Source: Luminiphilus sp. (GTDB lineage Bacteria; Pseudomonadota; Gammaproteobacteria; Pseudomonadales; Halieaceae). From it: a stretch of DNA of 39,872 nt. Location: assembly GCA_012270045.1 (NCBI GenBank), contig JAAXJC010000220.1, positions 1 through 39,872 on the forward strand, given 5' to 3'. Shown here piece after piece: positions 9,501 to 18,900 of this stretch. Made by a program: the position numbers and the translations under genes. Numbering within the stretch: the stretch's first letter is position 1; each line of letters starts with the position of its first letter. The notes under the pieces were generated by a model that was not told the origin of the DNA, made no database searches, and was given only the letters and a program-made list of their open reading frames with translations.

Positions 9501-10018
9501 ACTGCAGCACCTCCCCGGTCGCCTGCTGCCTGGGCCGACTCGCCGACCTCATAGCAATCAATCTGCGCGAGGCTCTGGGCCGCGGACTGAACAGCGGCAA
9601 CAATGCGGGTATAGGTACCGCAGCGACAGAGGTTGCCGGCCATGGCGGACTCGATGGCCGCCATGGATGGGCTGGGGTCGCGTTTTAGCAGTGCTGCGGC
9701 GCTCATGATCTGTCCCGCCTGGCAGTAACCGCACTGGGCCACATCGTGTTCAACCCAAGCGCGCTGCACCGGGTGCAACTCATCCTGGCCAAGGCCTTCG
9801 ATGGTGGTGATACGTCGACCCGCCAGGGCACCCACGGTTAATTGGCAGGAGCGCACCGGGTTGTCATCGAGCCATACCGTGCAGGCGCCGCACTGGGCGA
9901 CACCGCAACCGTATTTGGTGCCCACCAGTCCAAGGATATCCCGCAGGGCCCACAGCAGTGGCATCTCCGGGTCTAGATCCCCCAAATCCTGGGCCTGGCC
10001 ATTAATCGTTAACTGCAT
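9497..10018 (-). CDS. [2Fe-2S]-binding small subunit of the molybdenum hydroxylase (isoquinoline 1-oxidoreductase alpha type)
   Basis: A 173-residue protein with two iron-sulfur domains. The plant-ferredoxin-like N-terminal domain has ligands Cys38, Cys43, Cys46 and Cys58 (CGVAQCGAC then C). The helical C-terminal domain has CGYC and, later, CRC (GNLCRCGTY), the standard second cluster. It passes electrons from the molybdenum site on the large subunit. There is no signal peptide; it would be co-exported with the Tat-bearing partner. The ATG has a GGGAG about 7 bases upstream. The gene is immediately upstream of, and overlaps, the catalytic subunit gene. A C-terminal extension of about 20 residues is poorly conserved in character. 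Confidence 0.9.
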   Translation of the reverse strand: MQLTINGQAQDLGDLDPEMPLLWALRDILGLVGTKYGCGVAQCGACTVWLDDNPVRSCQLTVGALAGRRITTIEGLGQDELHPVQRAWVEHDVAQCGYCQAGQIMSAAALLKRDPSPSMAAIESAMAGNLCRCGTYTRIVAAVQSAAQSLAQIDCYEVGESAQAAGDRGGAAV

Positions 10019-10082
10019 CCCTGCACTCCCTCCATCATCAACCGGTTGCGGGCCCGGTCGCCATAACCGTCATACAAGCGAA

Positions 10083-11387
10083 TCAGATTTCTCCCCGCAT
10101 GGCCACCGCCCGGGCATAGGCATTGCTGCCCCGCCAATAACACAGCGCCCCCAACAGGCAGGTGGACAGCGCCGCCGCCAATGCCCAGCGGATGGAATCG
10201 GCACCCGCAGTATGAAACATATCACTGAGCACACCCACCAGCAGAGGGCCCAGACCCAGGCCCAGTAGATTAATCGCCAGCAGTAGCAGGGCCGAAGCCT
10301 GGGTACGCCAGTGATTGGGCACCAGGTTCTGCACTGCGGCATAACTGGGTGCGATCCAGAAACTGGCAAACACCGCCGCCACCGCCATAAACAGCAACGC
10401 CACGGGCAGACCATCGGCGCCGCCCAGACGCTGTGACTCGGGCCAGAGCACAAAAGCCAATTGCGTGGGCAACGCGATCAGTAGACCGATCATGGGCACC
10501 CACAACTGCCAGCGGGGATCACGGCGCGCCCAGCGATCCACCAGCAAACCACTGCCTACCGTGCCCAGTGTGCCCCCGAAAACGCCCACCAATCCCAGCC
10601 ACAGGCCGGCATCCACCAGGGACATGCCGTGCACGCGCACCAGAAAACTGGGGGACCATACCCCCAGCCCATAGCCCGCTATACCGGAAAACCCCACCCC
10701 GGCAGCGATCCAAAGAAATCCCGGGATGGCCGCAATGCCTCCCATGGCCACCCACAGGGATTCGTCGCCAGCCGGGCGCCGGGGCGGCCTTGGCGGCTCG
10801 CGCACCGTCAAGTAGAGAACCGCCGCCAGCAGGACACCGGGCAGTCCAAAGAACAGAAACACGGTGCGCCAACCGTAGGCCTCGGCCAGCAGCGCGCCCC
10901 CGAACAGCCCCACCAGGATGCCAATGTTGGGGGCCGCGGCGAGCACGCCCTGGGCGAGTGCGCGTCGCTCCGGGGGGAAATAGTCGGTGATCAGGGACTG
11001 GGAAGGGGGCGTGCCGCCCGCCTCTCCGATGCCCACACCGACCCGGAACAGGGCGAGCTGGGCGAAACTGCCAGCGGTGGCGCACAGCGCCGTGACGGCG
11101 CTCCAGGTAGCCATGGACAGCGCCAACACATTGCGCCGGGACCAGCGATCGGCGAGGCGCGCCACGGGTATACCCAATAGAGCGTAGAACAGCGCAAAAG
11201 CCAGGCCCGACAACAGCCCCATGGCGCTGTCAGAGGCATTGAACTCGGCCTTGATCGGCTCCAGCAGGATGGTCATGACCTGGCGATCAACAAAATTGAA
11301 GACATAGCCCAGGGTCAACAGTGCCAGCACGTAGCTGCGGTATCGGGGCGAGAAACTGCGGTAGGGCTCCGTGTGCGATTCGCTCAT
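10083..11387 (-). CDS. MFS transporter, Spinster-like family
   Basis: A 434-residue, 12-helix major facilitator carrier. Helix 1 contains LLTLGYVFNFVDRQVMTILLEPIK, split here by the family-typical FVDR, and the helix 2-3 loop is the MFS signature region GIPVARLADRWSRRN. The helix 4 segment FRVGVGIGEAGGTPPSQSLI and the following YFPPERRALAQG are characteristic of Spinster-type members common in marine and xenobiotic-degrading proteobacteria. The gene precedes the molybdenum hydroxylase genes by 64 bp on the same strand, so import or export of the substrate or product of that enzyme is a reasonable but unproven role. Confidence 0.86.
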   Translation of the reverse strand: MSESHTEPYRSFSPRYRSYVLALLTLGYVFNFVDRQVMTILLEPIKAEFNASDSAMGLLSGLAFALFYALLGIPVARLADRWSRRNVLALSMATWSAVTALCATAGSFAQLALFRVGVGIGEAGGTPPSQSLITDYFPPERRALAQGVLAAAPNIGILVGLFGGALLAEAYGWRTVFLFFGLPGVLLAAVLYLTVREPPRPPRRPAGDESLWVAMGGIAAIPGFLWIAAGVGFSGIAGYGLGVWSPSFLVRVHGMSLVDAGLWLGLVGVFGGTLGTVGSGLLVDRWARRDPRWQLWVPMIGLLIALPTQLAFVLWPESQRLGGADGLPVALLFMAVAAVFASFWIAPSYAAVQNLVPNHWRTQASALLLLAINLLGLGLGPLLVGVLSDMFHTAGADSIRWALAAALSTCLLGALCYWRGSNAYARAVAMRGEI

Positions 11388-11440
11388 GGCCAGACCAACA
11401 TCAACATAGGGTTGTCCTGGAACACGAAGGGTCGCCGGCC

Positions 11441-12325
11441 TCAGGCGTTATCGACGGGCAGTGGCCGCGGCACCCGGGGCATCAGCGGGCGGGTCTGGCG
11501 CAAATAGGCCTGATAGGCAGGGTCATCACCCCACCGGGACAGACCGCGGCTGGCCAGGGTCGGGATACCGCTGATGCGGGTCAGTAACAGCACGACAAAA
11601 ACCGGTGACAGCAGCGCAGCATGCTGCCAGCCCGCCAGGGCCGGTAATGCTGCCAACCACACGCCAAACCAGAGGATGATTTCACCCAGGTAGTTCGGAT
11701 GTCGGCACACCGACCACAGGCCGTGATGGATGAATTGACCCTGGCGACTGCTGTCCTTGCGAAAGGCCGATTTCTGCGCATCGGCAACGGCCTCGGTCGC
11801 AAAGCCCAGCAGCCAGACACCGATACCCACCCAGGCCAGAGCCGGCACAGCACCCGGCATATCGGTCAGTATGGCGACCAAAGCAGCACTGCTGGTGAGA
11901 CTCACCCAGACACCCTGCAGGGTCCAGATCAGCATGAATCGCCAGAACGACTGCTTGATGCGGCGAAAGCGACGATCTTCGCCGACATCGGCAATGCGCA
12001 GGAACAGGAAGCTACCCAGACGCGCCGCCCAGACAACCACCAGGCCCGCCAACAGGTAATTAAACGTGGACGGTGCCGGGTTGAGCAGCAGGGCAAAGCA
12101 GACCGCCAGGATGAAGGACAAGCTGCCCAACAGGTCGTAGAAGCGCTCAGTATGCCGCCACCAGGCGTGCAGGAAGCCCGCGAGCTGGATCAGGAATATG
12201 ACGGCGAAGATTACCGGCAATACCGGAGCGCGCTGCCAGTAGTAGCCCTCGGGACTGATCACCGCACCGTAGCCCAGGCACAGCAGCGTCAGCAGGGCGG
12301 GCAGCAGACGTTGACCCATATTCAC
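11441..12325 (-). CDS. DUF1295 / steroid 5-alpha-reductase-like membrane protein
   Basis: A 294-residue polytopic protein of the DUF1295 family, distantly related to steroid 5-alpha reductases and isoprenylcysteine methyltransferases. The family signature is in the C-terminal third: GQFIHHGLWSVCRHPNYLGE, where the His/Asn/Tyr cluster binds cofactor in characterised relatives, followed by a helix and a charged segment ending in RTRPLMPRVPRP. About seven hydrophobic helices are visible. The start is GTG at 12323-12325 with an AGGTGG 7 bases upstream. It may act on a lipid or sterol-like substrate, but no specific reaction is known for this branch. Next gene on the strand is the Spinster-like MFS 53 bp away. 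Confidence 0.85.
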   Translation of the reverse strand: MNMGQRLLPALLTLLCLGYGAVISPEGYYWQRAPVLPVIFAVIFLIQLAGFLHAWWRHTERFYDLLGSLSFILAVCFALLLNPAPSTFNYLLAGLVVVWAARLGSFLFLRIADVGEDRRFRRIKQSFWRFMLIWTLQGVWVSLTSSAALVAILTDMPGAVPALAWVGIGVWLLGFATEAVADAQKSAFRKDSSRQGQFIHHGLWSVCRHPNYLGEIILWFGVWLAALPALAGWQHAALLSPVFVVLLLTRISGIPTLASRGLSRWGDDPAYQAYLRQTRPLMPRVPRPLPVDNA

Positions 12326-12398
12326 GTTGCCGCCACCTCGTCATCGGGAGACCGGGCAGCGATTAGGGCCACCGTAGGCCAGAACATATCCATCGACA

Positions 12399-12977
12399 TC
12401 AGGGAGCGGTTTTGGGGGGGAAATCCGCCAGCAACTCGCTGGCTATGGCCATGGTGGCGTTGTAGCGCTCGTTCATGGTCGCATGATCCTTCAACCGACC
12501 TTCTGCGATGCCACGCCAGACTATTTTGCGGGTTTTGGCATCGATCACATCGAGTACCGCCGTACCCTCGTCGTATTCACGGACGCTGGGACCGGAACTG
12601 TAGCCGACAGCAACACCGGTCCCGTAGGTGCCGGCGGAGACACTGCCGTGCATGCCCTGGTCATAACCGGTGGTGTGCACAATCTGCTGACGGTGTTTGG
12701 AAACGCTGTAGTTAATCCAGAAATCGGCCTCTGAGCTGCTGCTCTCGCGCAGGTTATGGCGGGCCAATTCCCTGCCCACGACCTCACGGATGCGCTTATC
12801 AGAGGGATTGAACTTGCGGTATTCCGACTCCCGGGTGTGCACCATGTCGTCGTACCAGTGGTAGGTTTTAAAGCTGGAAAAATCAAAGTTGTGGTCGTAA
12901 TCAAATTCGTAGGTCGGCTTGCTGGCGCAGGCCGCCAGTACAATCAGCATCAGGGCGGAAAAACCTAAACGAGACAT
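12399..12977 (-). CDS. DUF4136 lipoprotein
   Basis: A 192-residue lipoprotein. The signal peptide ends in the lipobox LAAC with the lipidated cysteine at residue 17; the next residues are Ala-Ser, so Lol sorting to the outer membrane is expected. The mature part starts with the DUF4136 pattern (YDHNFDFSSFKTYHW) and ends with a paired pattern in which a conserved DAKTRKIVWRGIAEG strand is followed by a helix. It also carries a short Gly/Ser/Tyr-rich stretch. Function unknown; the family is widespread in proteobacterial envelopes. It is divergent from the phosphopantetheinyl transferase gene, sharing an 80-bp intergenic region. Confidence 0.87.
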   Translation of the reverse strand: MSRLGFSALMLIVLAACASKPTYEFDYDHNFDFSSFKTYHWYDDMVHTRESEYRKFNPSDKRIREVVGRELARHNLRESSSSEADFWINYSVSKHRQQIVHTTGYDQGMHGSVSAGTYGTGVAVGYSSGPSVREYDEGTAVLDVIDAKTRKIVWRGIAEGRLKDHATMNERYNATMAIASELLADFPPKTAP

Positions 12978-13057
12978 TGCGGTAACCTAGAGCATGCGAG
13001 GGCCGGAAGAGAATACACAATTGACCCGGCTTTGACTGCATCGGCGTTTAACCCACT

Positions 13058-13774
13058 ATGACTATCATTGCCCTGCTACCCGATACACTGGCGCTACACG
13101 ACGATACGCTCAACATCTGGGTTAACGGCCTTGGCGACGAGGACCGGCAGCGTATCGGCCACTTCCAAGCCGGCAACCGCCGCCGGGAGTTTGTGGTGGC
13201 CAGGGCATTGCTGGCTGCCCTGGCCCGTGAGCAACTGGGTGCCGTGGCGCGGGTGGCGTCCGCCACCGGCGAACCCCCACGCCTGCTTACCGCCACGGGA
13301 GACAACATGGCCTGCAGTATCAGTCACTCGGGCAATGCCGTGCTGGTGGGTCTCACTGACCAGGGCAGCATCGGCGTCGATGTAGAGCGTCATCGGCCCC
13401 GAACGCTGGACCGCCTGGTGGACCGTTATTTCTGGCAGCAAGGCCGGGACTTTTTCCACAGCCAGACGAGCGAAGCAGCACAGCACTGGTTCTACCGGGC
13501 CTGGTGTACCCGGGAGGCCCTGCTGAAATACCGGGGCGAGGGCAACCTGTTTCAGGCACTGGGTTCGCCCCTGGCTTTGGCGTTTCCGACTGAGGCCCGT
13601 GTCGGACAAAGCGAACAACTGACCCTGGCCACGGTCTTCGACGGTCCCGGGGAGCCCGATGTCGTGGTCGCGGGGGCTGGCAGGGACGGTCGATTGTCCT
13701 TTAGCCCGCCAGAGCCCAGTGGTCCCCTACCCCAGCTCGAGGGCTTAGTTGCTGCACCACCCGGGCCGGTCTGA
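13058..13774 (+). CDS. 4'-phosphopantetheinyl transferase (Sfp/AcpT superfamily)
   Basis: A 238-residue enzyme that should transfer 4'-phosphopantetheine from coenzyme A to a conserved serine of carrier proteins. The magnesium-binding GVDVE motif has Asp108 and Glu110; the second motif reads W149-C-T-R-E153-A-L-L-K157, where Arg152 replaces the usual Lys of WxxKEAxxK, a mild change. The N-terminal half carries a basic FQAGNRRREFVVARALL segment typical of Sfp-type proteins that bind the CoA phosphate. No polyketide, peptide or fatty acid synthase gene is nearby, so its carrier partner is elsewhere. The last 74 bp overlap, tail to tail, the 3' end of the unknown gene on the other strand. Confidence 0.87.
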   Translation: MTIIALLPDTLALHDDTLNIWVNGLGDEDRQRIGHFQAGNRRREFVVARALLAALAREQLGAVARVASATGEPPRLLTATGDNMACSISHSGNAVLVGLTDQGSIGVDVERHRPRTLDRLVDRYFWQQGRDFFHSQTSEAAQHWFYRAWCTREALLKYRGEGNLFQALGSPLALAFPTEARVGQSEQLTLATVFDGPGEPDVVVAGAGRDGRLSFSPPEPSGPLPQLEGLVAAPPGPV

Positions 13775-14090
13775 CCAGCGCCCCGGACAGTAGCGGCAGA
13801 CTTGAAGTCGGTATCCGAAACTCCCGGTGATACTCATAGGCAACCGACTCCATGGGGTAGGACGCCAGGGCCAATGACGCGACAATGATTTCCACCACCG
13901 CTGCTGCACCATGCCTCTGTGCCCAAACCGTCTCTGCCATTTGCCGGGCCAGCTCCGGATTCAATTTCAACAGGGCGAAGGCATCGCCCTGGCAGGAGGG
14001 ATGCAGCACCCGCCCATTGTCCCGGAGGATCGCGTCGGCGGTCTTGGGAGACACCGCCTGCCAAAGAGTTGTCGTACCATCAGCCAGCAT
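13701..14090 (-). CDS. Protein of unknown function, 129 residues
   Basis: The ATG at 14088-14090 has a strong GGGAGG with a 9-base spacer, which supports a real gene. The product has no signal peptide or clear membrane helix. Its layout (short LWQAVSP start, an HP-containing loop, a helix LNPELARQMAETVWAQ, a hydrophobic strand VVEIIVASLALASYP, then an IPTSSLPLLS end) loosely resembles small ADP-ribosylation-fold proteins of the crystallin J1-like kind, but I cannot support that assignment. The last 25 codons are antisense to the 3' end of the phosphopantetheinyl transferase gene and look less structured. It is divergent from modF. Confidence 0.6.
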   Translation of the reverse strand: MLADGTTTLWQAVSPKTADAILRDNGRVLHPSCQGDAFALLKLNPELARQMAETVWAQRHGAAAVVEIIVASLALASYPMESVAYEYHREFRIPTSSLPLLSGALVRPARVVQQLSPRAGVGDHWALAG

Positions 14091-14412
14091 TGAGTAAACC
14101 CTCCCGGTTGCTGTTGGTTGATGGCCCAGTCTTGATTTCCGGTATGGCGATCAAATGGAGTTCAGATGGCAATCGACAGATGAAATCTGCGCAAATATGT
14201 CAGCGGCAAGGCGAGGGGCCGGCACGGATGCCCCCCGCAACTGCATCAGGTGCGCAGATTAAAGAACAGGCGGTGGCGTAGGCAGCGGCTATACTGCGGG
14301 CCTGCTACCAACACCGGGGCTGGCGCAAGTCTGAGAGGGTCCGCCACCCCGCCGCTGGCATGCTCGGTGCCGGCAGCCAATACTTTTCAGCAGCCAGATC
14401 TGACAGACGCCC
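14091..14412. other. 322-bp gene-free divergent region upstream of modF, rich in inverted repeats
   Basis: No plausible coding frame fits here. The region separates the unknown gene (minus) from modF (plus). It contains a long imperfect hairpin (14184-14260) and, closer to modF, two more possible stem-loops: 14316-14325 with 14342-14350 (nine pairs, one bulged C) and 14354-14360 with 14368-14374 (seven pairs with one G-U). A TATACT resembling a -10 box lies at 14290-14295 but has no good -35. No clear Shine-Dalgarno precedes the modF ATG. High GC makes chance hairpins common, so only the first is notable. Confidence 0.5.
14184..14260. promoter_or_regulatory. Long imperfect hairpin (candidate structured leader, sRNA or small repeat element)
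   Basis: A perfect 10-bp inverted repeat (AATCTGCGCA at 14184-14193, TGCGCAGATT at 14251-14260) encloses an inner helix ATG-T-CAG (14197-14203) with CTGCAT (14241-14246), six pairs and one bulged base, and a terminal helix 14211-14219 with 14230-14238, nine positions with a single A/C mismatch and a 10-base loop. The stacked helices make a rod of about 77 bases. It could form from either strand. It does not match riboswitch classes I know by heart. Alternatives are a MITE-like repeat or a protein-binding palindrome. Confidence 0.45.
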
Positions 14413-15810
14413 ATGATTCGAGTCACAGCATTTAAATCCCCGGAACTGGCGATATCGGAGTGGCACATTGCCGAAGGAGATGCCTGGTGTGTGGTGGGTC
14501 CCAACGGCGCCGGGAAGCAGTACGTGGACCAGCTGCTGCTGGGTGAACTGCGGGTCGACCCACCAGGCTCAGTGACCCGTGATCTGGCCCGGGAAGAAAT
14601 CAGCCTGGTCTCCTTTGAGCAGCAGCAGGAAATTTTTGAGCGGGAGATGAAGCTGGCAGCCACCGATCTGCTGCCCGAGAGCGAAACCGCAACCCTGACC
14701 GCGGATTTCCTTCCGGCGGACAGACTGGGCGCGCCCCTGATTGATGCCCTGAACCTGCGCCACCGACTCGACAGTCCCTACAGCCAGCTCAGTACCGGCG
14801 AGAGCCGGAAACTACTGATCGCCCAGGCCGTCCTCACCGGCGCCAAAATGCTGGTGCTGGACAACCCCTTCGACAGTCTCGACCCGGCCGCCTGCAACAG
14901 CCTGTCTGATGCCCTGGAGAGTATCTGGCGTCAGGGCACCGCCCTGGTCCTGCTGCTCAGTAATCGCGGCGACATTCCCCCCTGGTGTCAGTCACTGGCT
15001 GTCGTCAACAACGGTCAGCTCGACGCCCTGGGCGCACTGGACTCACCCGCGTCGGTAGCGGCGCTGGATGATCTGTTCCCGCCGCTGCAGCAACCGGACT
15101 GGCCCGACCAGGCCCTGCGTCTGGAGCAGTTCCCCCACGACTACATTGTGGATATTCGCAACGCCAACGTCCGTTACGGCAGCAAGCAGGTGCTGACCGA
15201 CCTGACCCTGCAATTGGCACCCCTGAAACACACCCTCGTCACCGGTGACAACGGTTCCGGCAAGTCCACCCTGCTGGGACTGATCACCGGGGACAATCCC
15301 CAGTGTTATAGCAATGACGTCCGGGTTCTGGGTTACGCACGGGGTCGAGGGGAATCGATCTGGGAGTTAAAGCAGCAGATGGGCATTGTCAGCAGCGAGT
15401 TGCACCGGCTCTACCGGGTGCGCTGTGACGCACTGACCGTGGTCTGCTCCGGATTTTTTGATTCCATCGGGGTCTATGACACCGTCAACGAAGTACAGGC
15501 GGGGATTGCCCGCCAGTGGCTCACGGCAGCCGGCCTCGCCGGCCGGGATACGGACCCCTTCCACCAAATGAGTTACGGGGAGCAACGGCTGGTGCTGATC
15601 GCCAGGGCGCTGGTTAAGTCGCCCCTGTTGCTGGTGCTGGACGAGCCCACCCAGGGGCTGGACGAACTCAACAGGGCCCGGGTACTGAATCTTTTGACGA
15701 CACTTGAAGCGCGCCGCCACACCACCCTTATATTTGTCAGCCATCGCCAGGATGAACATTTACCCCTGTTTCAGCAGCATTTACACCTGCAATCCCCCGC
15801 TGGCGATTAA
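14413..15810 (+). CDS. modF: ModF/PhrA-type double ABC ATPase with degenerate first domain
   Basis: A 465-residue soluble protein with two ABC nucleotide-binding domains and no membrane segment, matching the layout of E. coli ModF. The C-terminal domain is intact: Walker A GDNGSGKST, a GDNPQCYSNDVRVLGY segment typical of ModF, an SGFFDSIGVYDTV segment, signature MSYGEQRL, Walker B LLVLDEP and a switch histidine in FVSHR. The N-terminal domain is altered: Walker A is GPNGAGKQ (Gln for Ser/Thr) and Walker B is MLVLDNP (Asn for the catalytic Glu), while its signature LSTGESRK is kept. ModF is linked to molybdate metabolism in E. coli, with unknown mechanism; here no modABC is present, but a molybdenum hydroxylase lies 4.4 kb away. 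Confidence 0.85.
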   Translation: MIRVTAFKSPELAISEWHIAEGDAWCVVGPNGAGKQYVDQLLLGELRVDPPGSVTRDLAREEISLVSFEQQQEIFEREMKLAATDLLPESETATLTADFLPADRLGAPLIDALNLRHRLDSPYSQLSTGESRKLLIAQAVLTGAKMLVLDNPFDSLDPAACNSLSDALESIWRQGTALVLLLSNRGDIPPWCQSLAVVNNGQLDALGALDSPASVAALDDLFPPLQQPDWPDQALRLEQFPHDYIVDIRNANVRYGSKQVLTDLTLQLAPLKHTLVTGDNGSGKSTLLGLITGDNPQCYSNDVRVLGYARGRGESIWELKQQMGIVSSELHRLYRVRCDALTVVCSGFFDSIGVYDTVNEVQAGIARQWLTAAGLAGRDTDPFHQMSYGEQRLVLIARALVKSPLLLVLDEPTQGLDELNRARVLNLLTTLEARRHTTLIFVSHRQDEHLPLFQQHLHLQSPAGD

Positions 15811-15913
15811 GCAACCCCCACCGGGTGCCGCGGCAACAGGGGGTGCAGGCACTCGACGAATGTCGGGGTAGGTACTAGGCTCCACCGATACACAGGGCTA
15901 TCGGGAAACCGGC

Positions 15914-18900
15914 GTGGGTTGGATAGCAAAGGCCTTTTTGACACTGGCGCTGATAGCGCTCGCCACTGTAACTGCCGTCTGGGTGGGCAAGGACAGCGAG
16001 CTCTTTCGGGACTTCGTCGCCCATGAAGTGGGCCGCCTGCTGCAGCGCTCGGTTCAGATAGGCGATCTCGATATCGGCCTGGGCCCTGAGCTCAATGTCA
16101 CGGTCAGGGGACTGGTCATAGAGCAACCCCCGGGGCTCAGTGGCCCACCCTTTGTCAGGGTGGCATCGGCCCGGGTACAGGCGAGCCTGAAAGACCTGCT
16201 GGCGCAACCGCCACGTATTCGACAGCTGTCCCTGTCGAACCCGGAGATCGTCCTTCGACAAAGCACCGACGGCCAGACCAGCTGGCAGTTCGGCGAGAAG
16301 AAGGTTGAAGACGGTCGCCCCGAGCCCCCACGGGAACCCCGTATTCCGGTGTTGCTTGATCTCGCTACCGTGCAGAACCTGCAATTGGACTGGATCGACG
16401 CCGACGCGCGGTCCCGCACTTTGGCAGCGGACTGGACGCTGGCGAGCGAGTCCGATGGTTTCAAGCTCAGCCTTGATGGCAGCGTGAATGGCAACCCTCT
16501 CACCACTGACATCAGGATCTTTCCCACCGACGCCGTAATGGCGTTCAAGAAGGTCAACATAGCCGCGGAACTGACCCTGGACGAGGTTAGCCTGGTAGGG
16601 AAAGCCTTCATTGGAGATCTGCTGGCCCCGCAACGACCCAACATTGACCTGACCCTGCGGGGACCCAGCATTGAGTACTTCACCGATCGCCTGAATATGA
16701 CACCGATCAGCTCGGGGCCGCTGGACGTCAATGTCTCCACAGCACCCACCCAGGACAACATGATCGTGAGTGTCAACGGCCTGGTAGGGGATTTCTCCGT
16801 GGTTGTAAGCGGCGAGGTCAACAACCTGCGCACCCTGTCCAAGAGCGATCTGGCAGTGGCCATCAATGGACCTGACATTGGACGCATCGCCGAATTGGCG
16901 GGCATGGAACGGGTGCCCCATGTGCCCTTTAGCCTATCGGGCAAGGTACGGCGAAGGGATAGCCAACTTGAGATCAGCGAATCCAGGTTCAACATCGGCC
17001 GGCTACAGGTCATCGGATCCATGGACATCCCTGATCTGGCCCAACCCACCCGGGCCAATCTGGCGGCGGAGGCTTCGACACCAGCGATTGAGGTTTTCAG
17101 CGATCTCACTGGGCTGCCCGACAGCATCAAGGGCGCTGTCGCCACAGAAATCCAGCTCGATGCCAGCAGCGCCGAGACCACCGTATCGGGGTCCGTGACC
17201 TCGGATTACGGTCAGCTGGCGGTCGATGGTCAGTTGGGCAGCCAGAGCGATTTCTCGGGCACCACCATTAACCTGCGTGCACAGGGGAAAGATCTGCGGC
17301 AACTGCTGGAGGTCGCAGCCGTCGAATTACCCACCACGGGAGAATGGTCTGTCGCCACTGCCCTGTCTGTCACCGCAGACCAGCTGCAACTGTCCTCGGG
17401 CACGGCCCGCTTTGAAGATGTCACCGGCGGCTTCTCCGGGACACTGCCCCGGGAGGCCCCCCTGGCAAACCTGTCCGGTAACCTCAGCCTGTCAGCTGCC
17501 GACCCGCGCCGCAGCGCCCAACCCTGGCTGGGGGCGGATCACGAATTGTTGGCCCTGATCCCGGATAAACCCACAGATGCCCGTTTCTCCGGCGCCTGGA
17601 CCGGAGACCGGCTGGAACTGAAGCAGCTTAACGTGTCCCTGCCTGATGCCAGCATCGAAGGCAAGCTGACATTCAACCCAGAGGGCACTTCGCTGGCAGG
17701 CAGCGTGCTTGTGGTGGGATCGCAGCTGTCTGAATACTTGCCACCCATTGAGGGACTGGACTGGCTACCGCCGGGGCAGCTGGACCTGAATCTCAGGGCA
17801 GCGGGTGATTTTCAACTGCAATCAGGCGCGCTGGCGGTTGAGAACCTTGACTTCAAGTGGGGCGATCTAACCGCGACCGGGCGCTTTACCACCCGGGAAG
17901 ACTTGACCGACCTGGACATCGACCTGTCAGCAGCCAATGCCTACGACTGGTTTGTCATTGATGCCAGGCTGGGCGAGACCGGTACGCTGCCCCTGAGCGC
18001 CAGCATCATTCTGAGTCTGGCGGACGAAACCCTGGACATCAACGAGCTCAATTTGGAAACCGGTCTGGGCGGGATATTCCGATCCAGTGGCGAATTGCAC
18101 TTCGGCGAGTCCTTTGCCGGCACCGGGCTCAAGGTGAAAGTGGATCTGCCGGATATACAGCGTTTCGGCCTGTTGGCCGGTGTCCCCCTGCCCCACATAC
18201 CTTTGCAGGTTGATGCCGCCTTCAGCGGCACCCGCACGCGCCTGACCGCCGAGCAGTTGCAGGTCACATCCCTGGAATCTGAGTTCAGCGGCACCATGGA
18301 GATCAAAAACCCGGAGCACCCCGAGATCAAGCTCAGCTTGACCTCACCCCTGCTCGACATGCGGCCGTTCCTGCCACCGCCCCCGGAGACCCCGGCAGAC
18401 GGGGAAGAGCCGGAGACCACAGCGCCAGCAAAAGCGGGCAAGCGGGATAAAAACGCACGCCTGATTCCGTCCACACCCATAGACCTGAGCCCCTTCGCAG
18501 CCTTTGATGCCGATGTCTCTGTAGAGGCAGACCGGATTGTCGGACACACCCGCAGGCTTAAAGACCTGCAGGTGCTGGCCAGGGTGACCCAGGGCAGCCT
18601 GATCGTTGACGAGGCCTCGGGCACCGATGAATCCCGGGGTAAAATAACCTTTTCCGGTTTTGCCGTGCCCGGGGAAAACGGCCATCGCGTTGGCCTGGAT
18701 GTGGACGGTTTTGATATCAATATTGGCGTTCCCGCTCGCAACCCGGAGGAGGTTGAACTGCTGCCCCGGTTTAACCTGATGGGCGAGATGTACAGCACGG
18801 GCAGCAATCTGCGCGAACTGGCTGCTGGATTGAACGGCGCCCTGCAGGTTACTGCCGGTGAGGGGCGGGTGTACGCCCAGGCCTCGGGATTACTGACCAA

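Noticed and set aside
14230-14243. CCCCCGCAACTG, seen in many cobalamin riboswitches
   Set aside because: The other conserved B12 boxes are missing on both sides, and the bases are explained by the long hairpin.
14316-14350. CTGAGA-containing loop that recalls a thiamine pyrophosphate riboswitch
   Set aside because: The second half of the TPP element (the ACCTGAT and GCG-AGGGAA parts) is absent, and the neighbouring gene is modF, not a thiamine gene.
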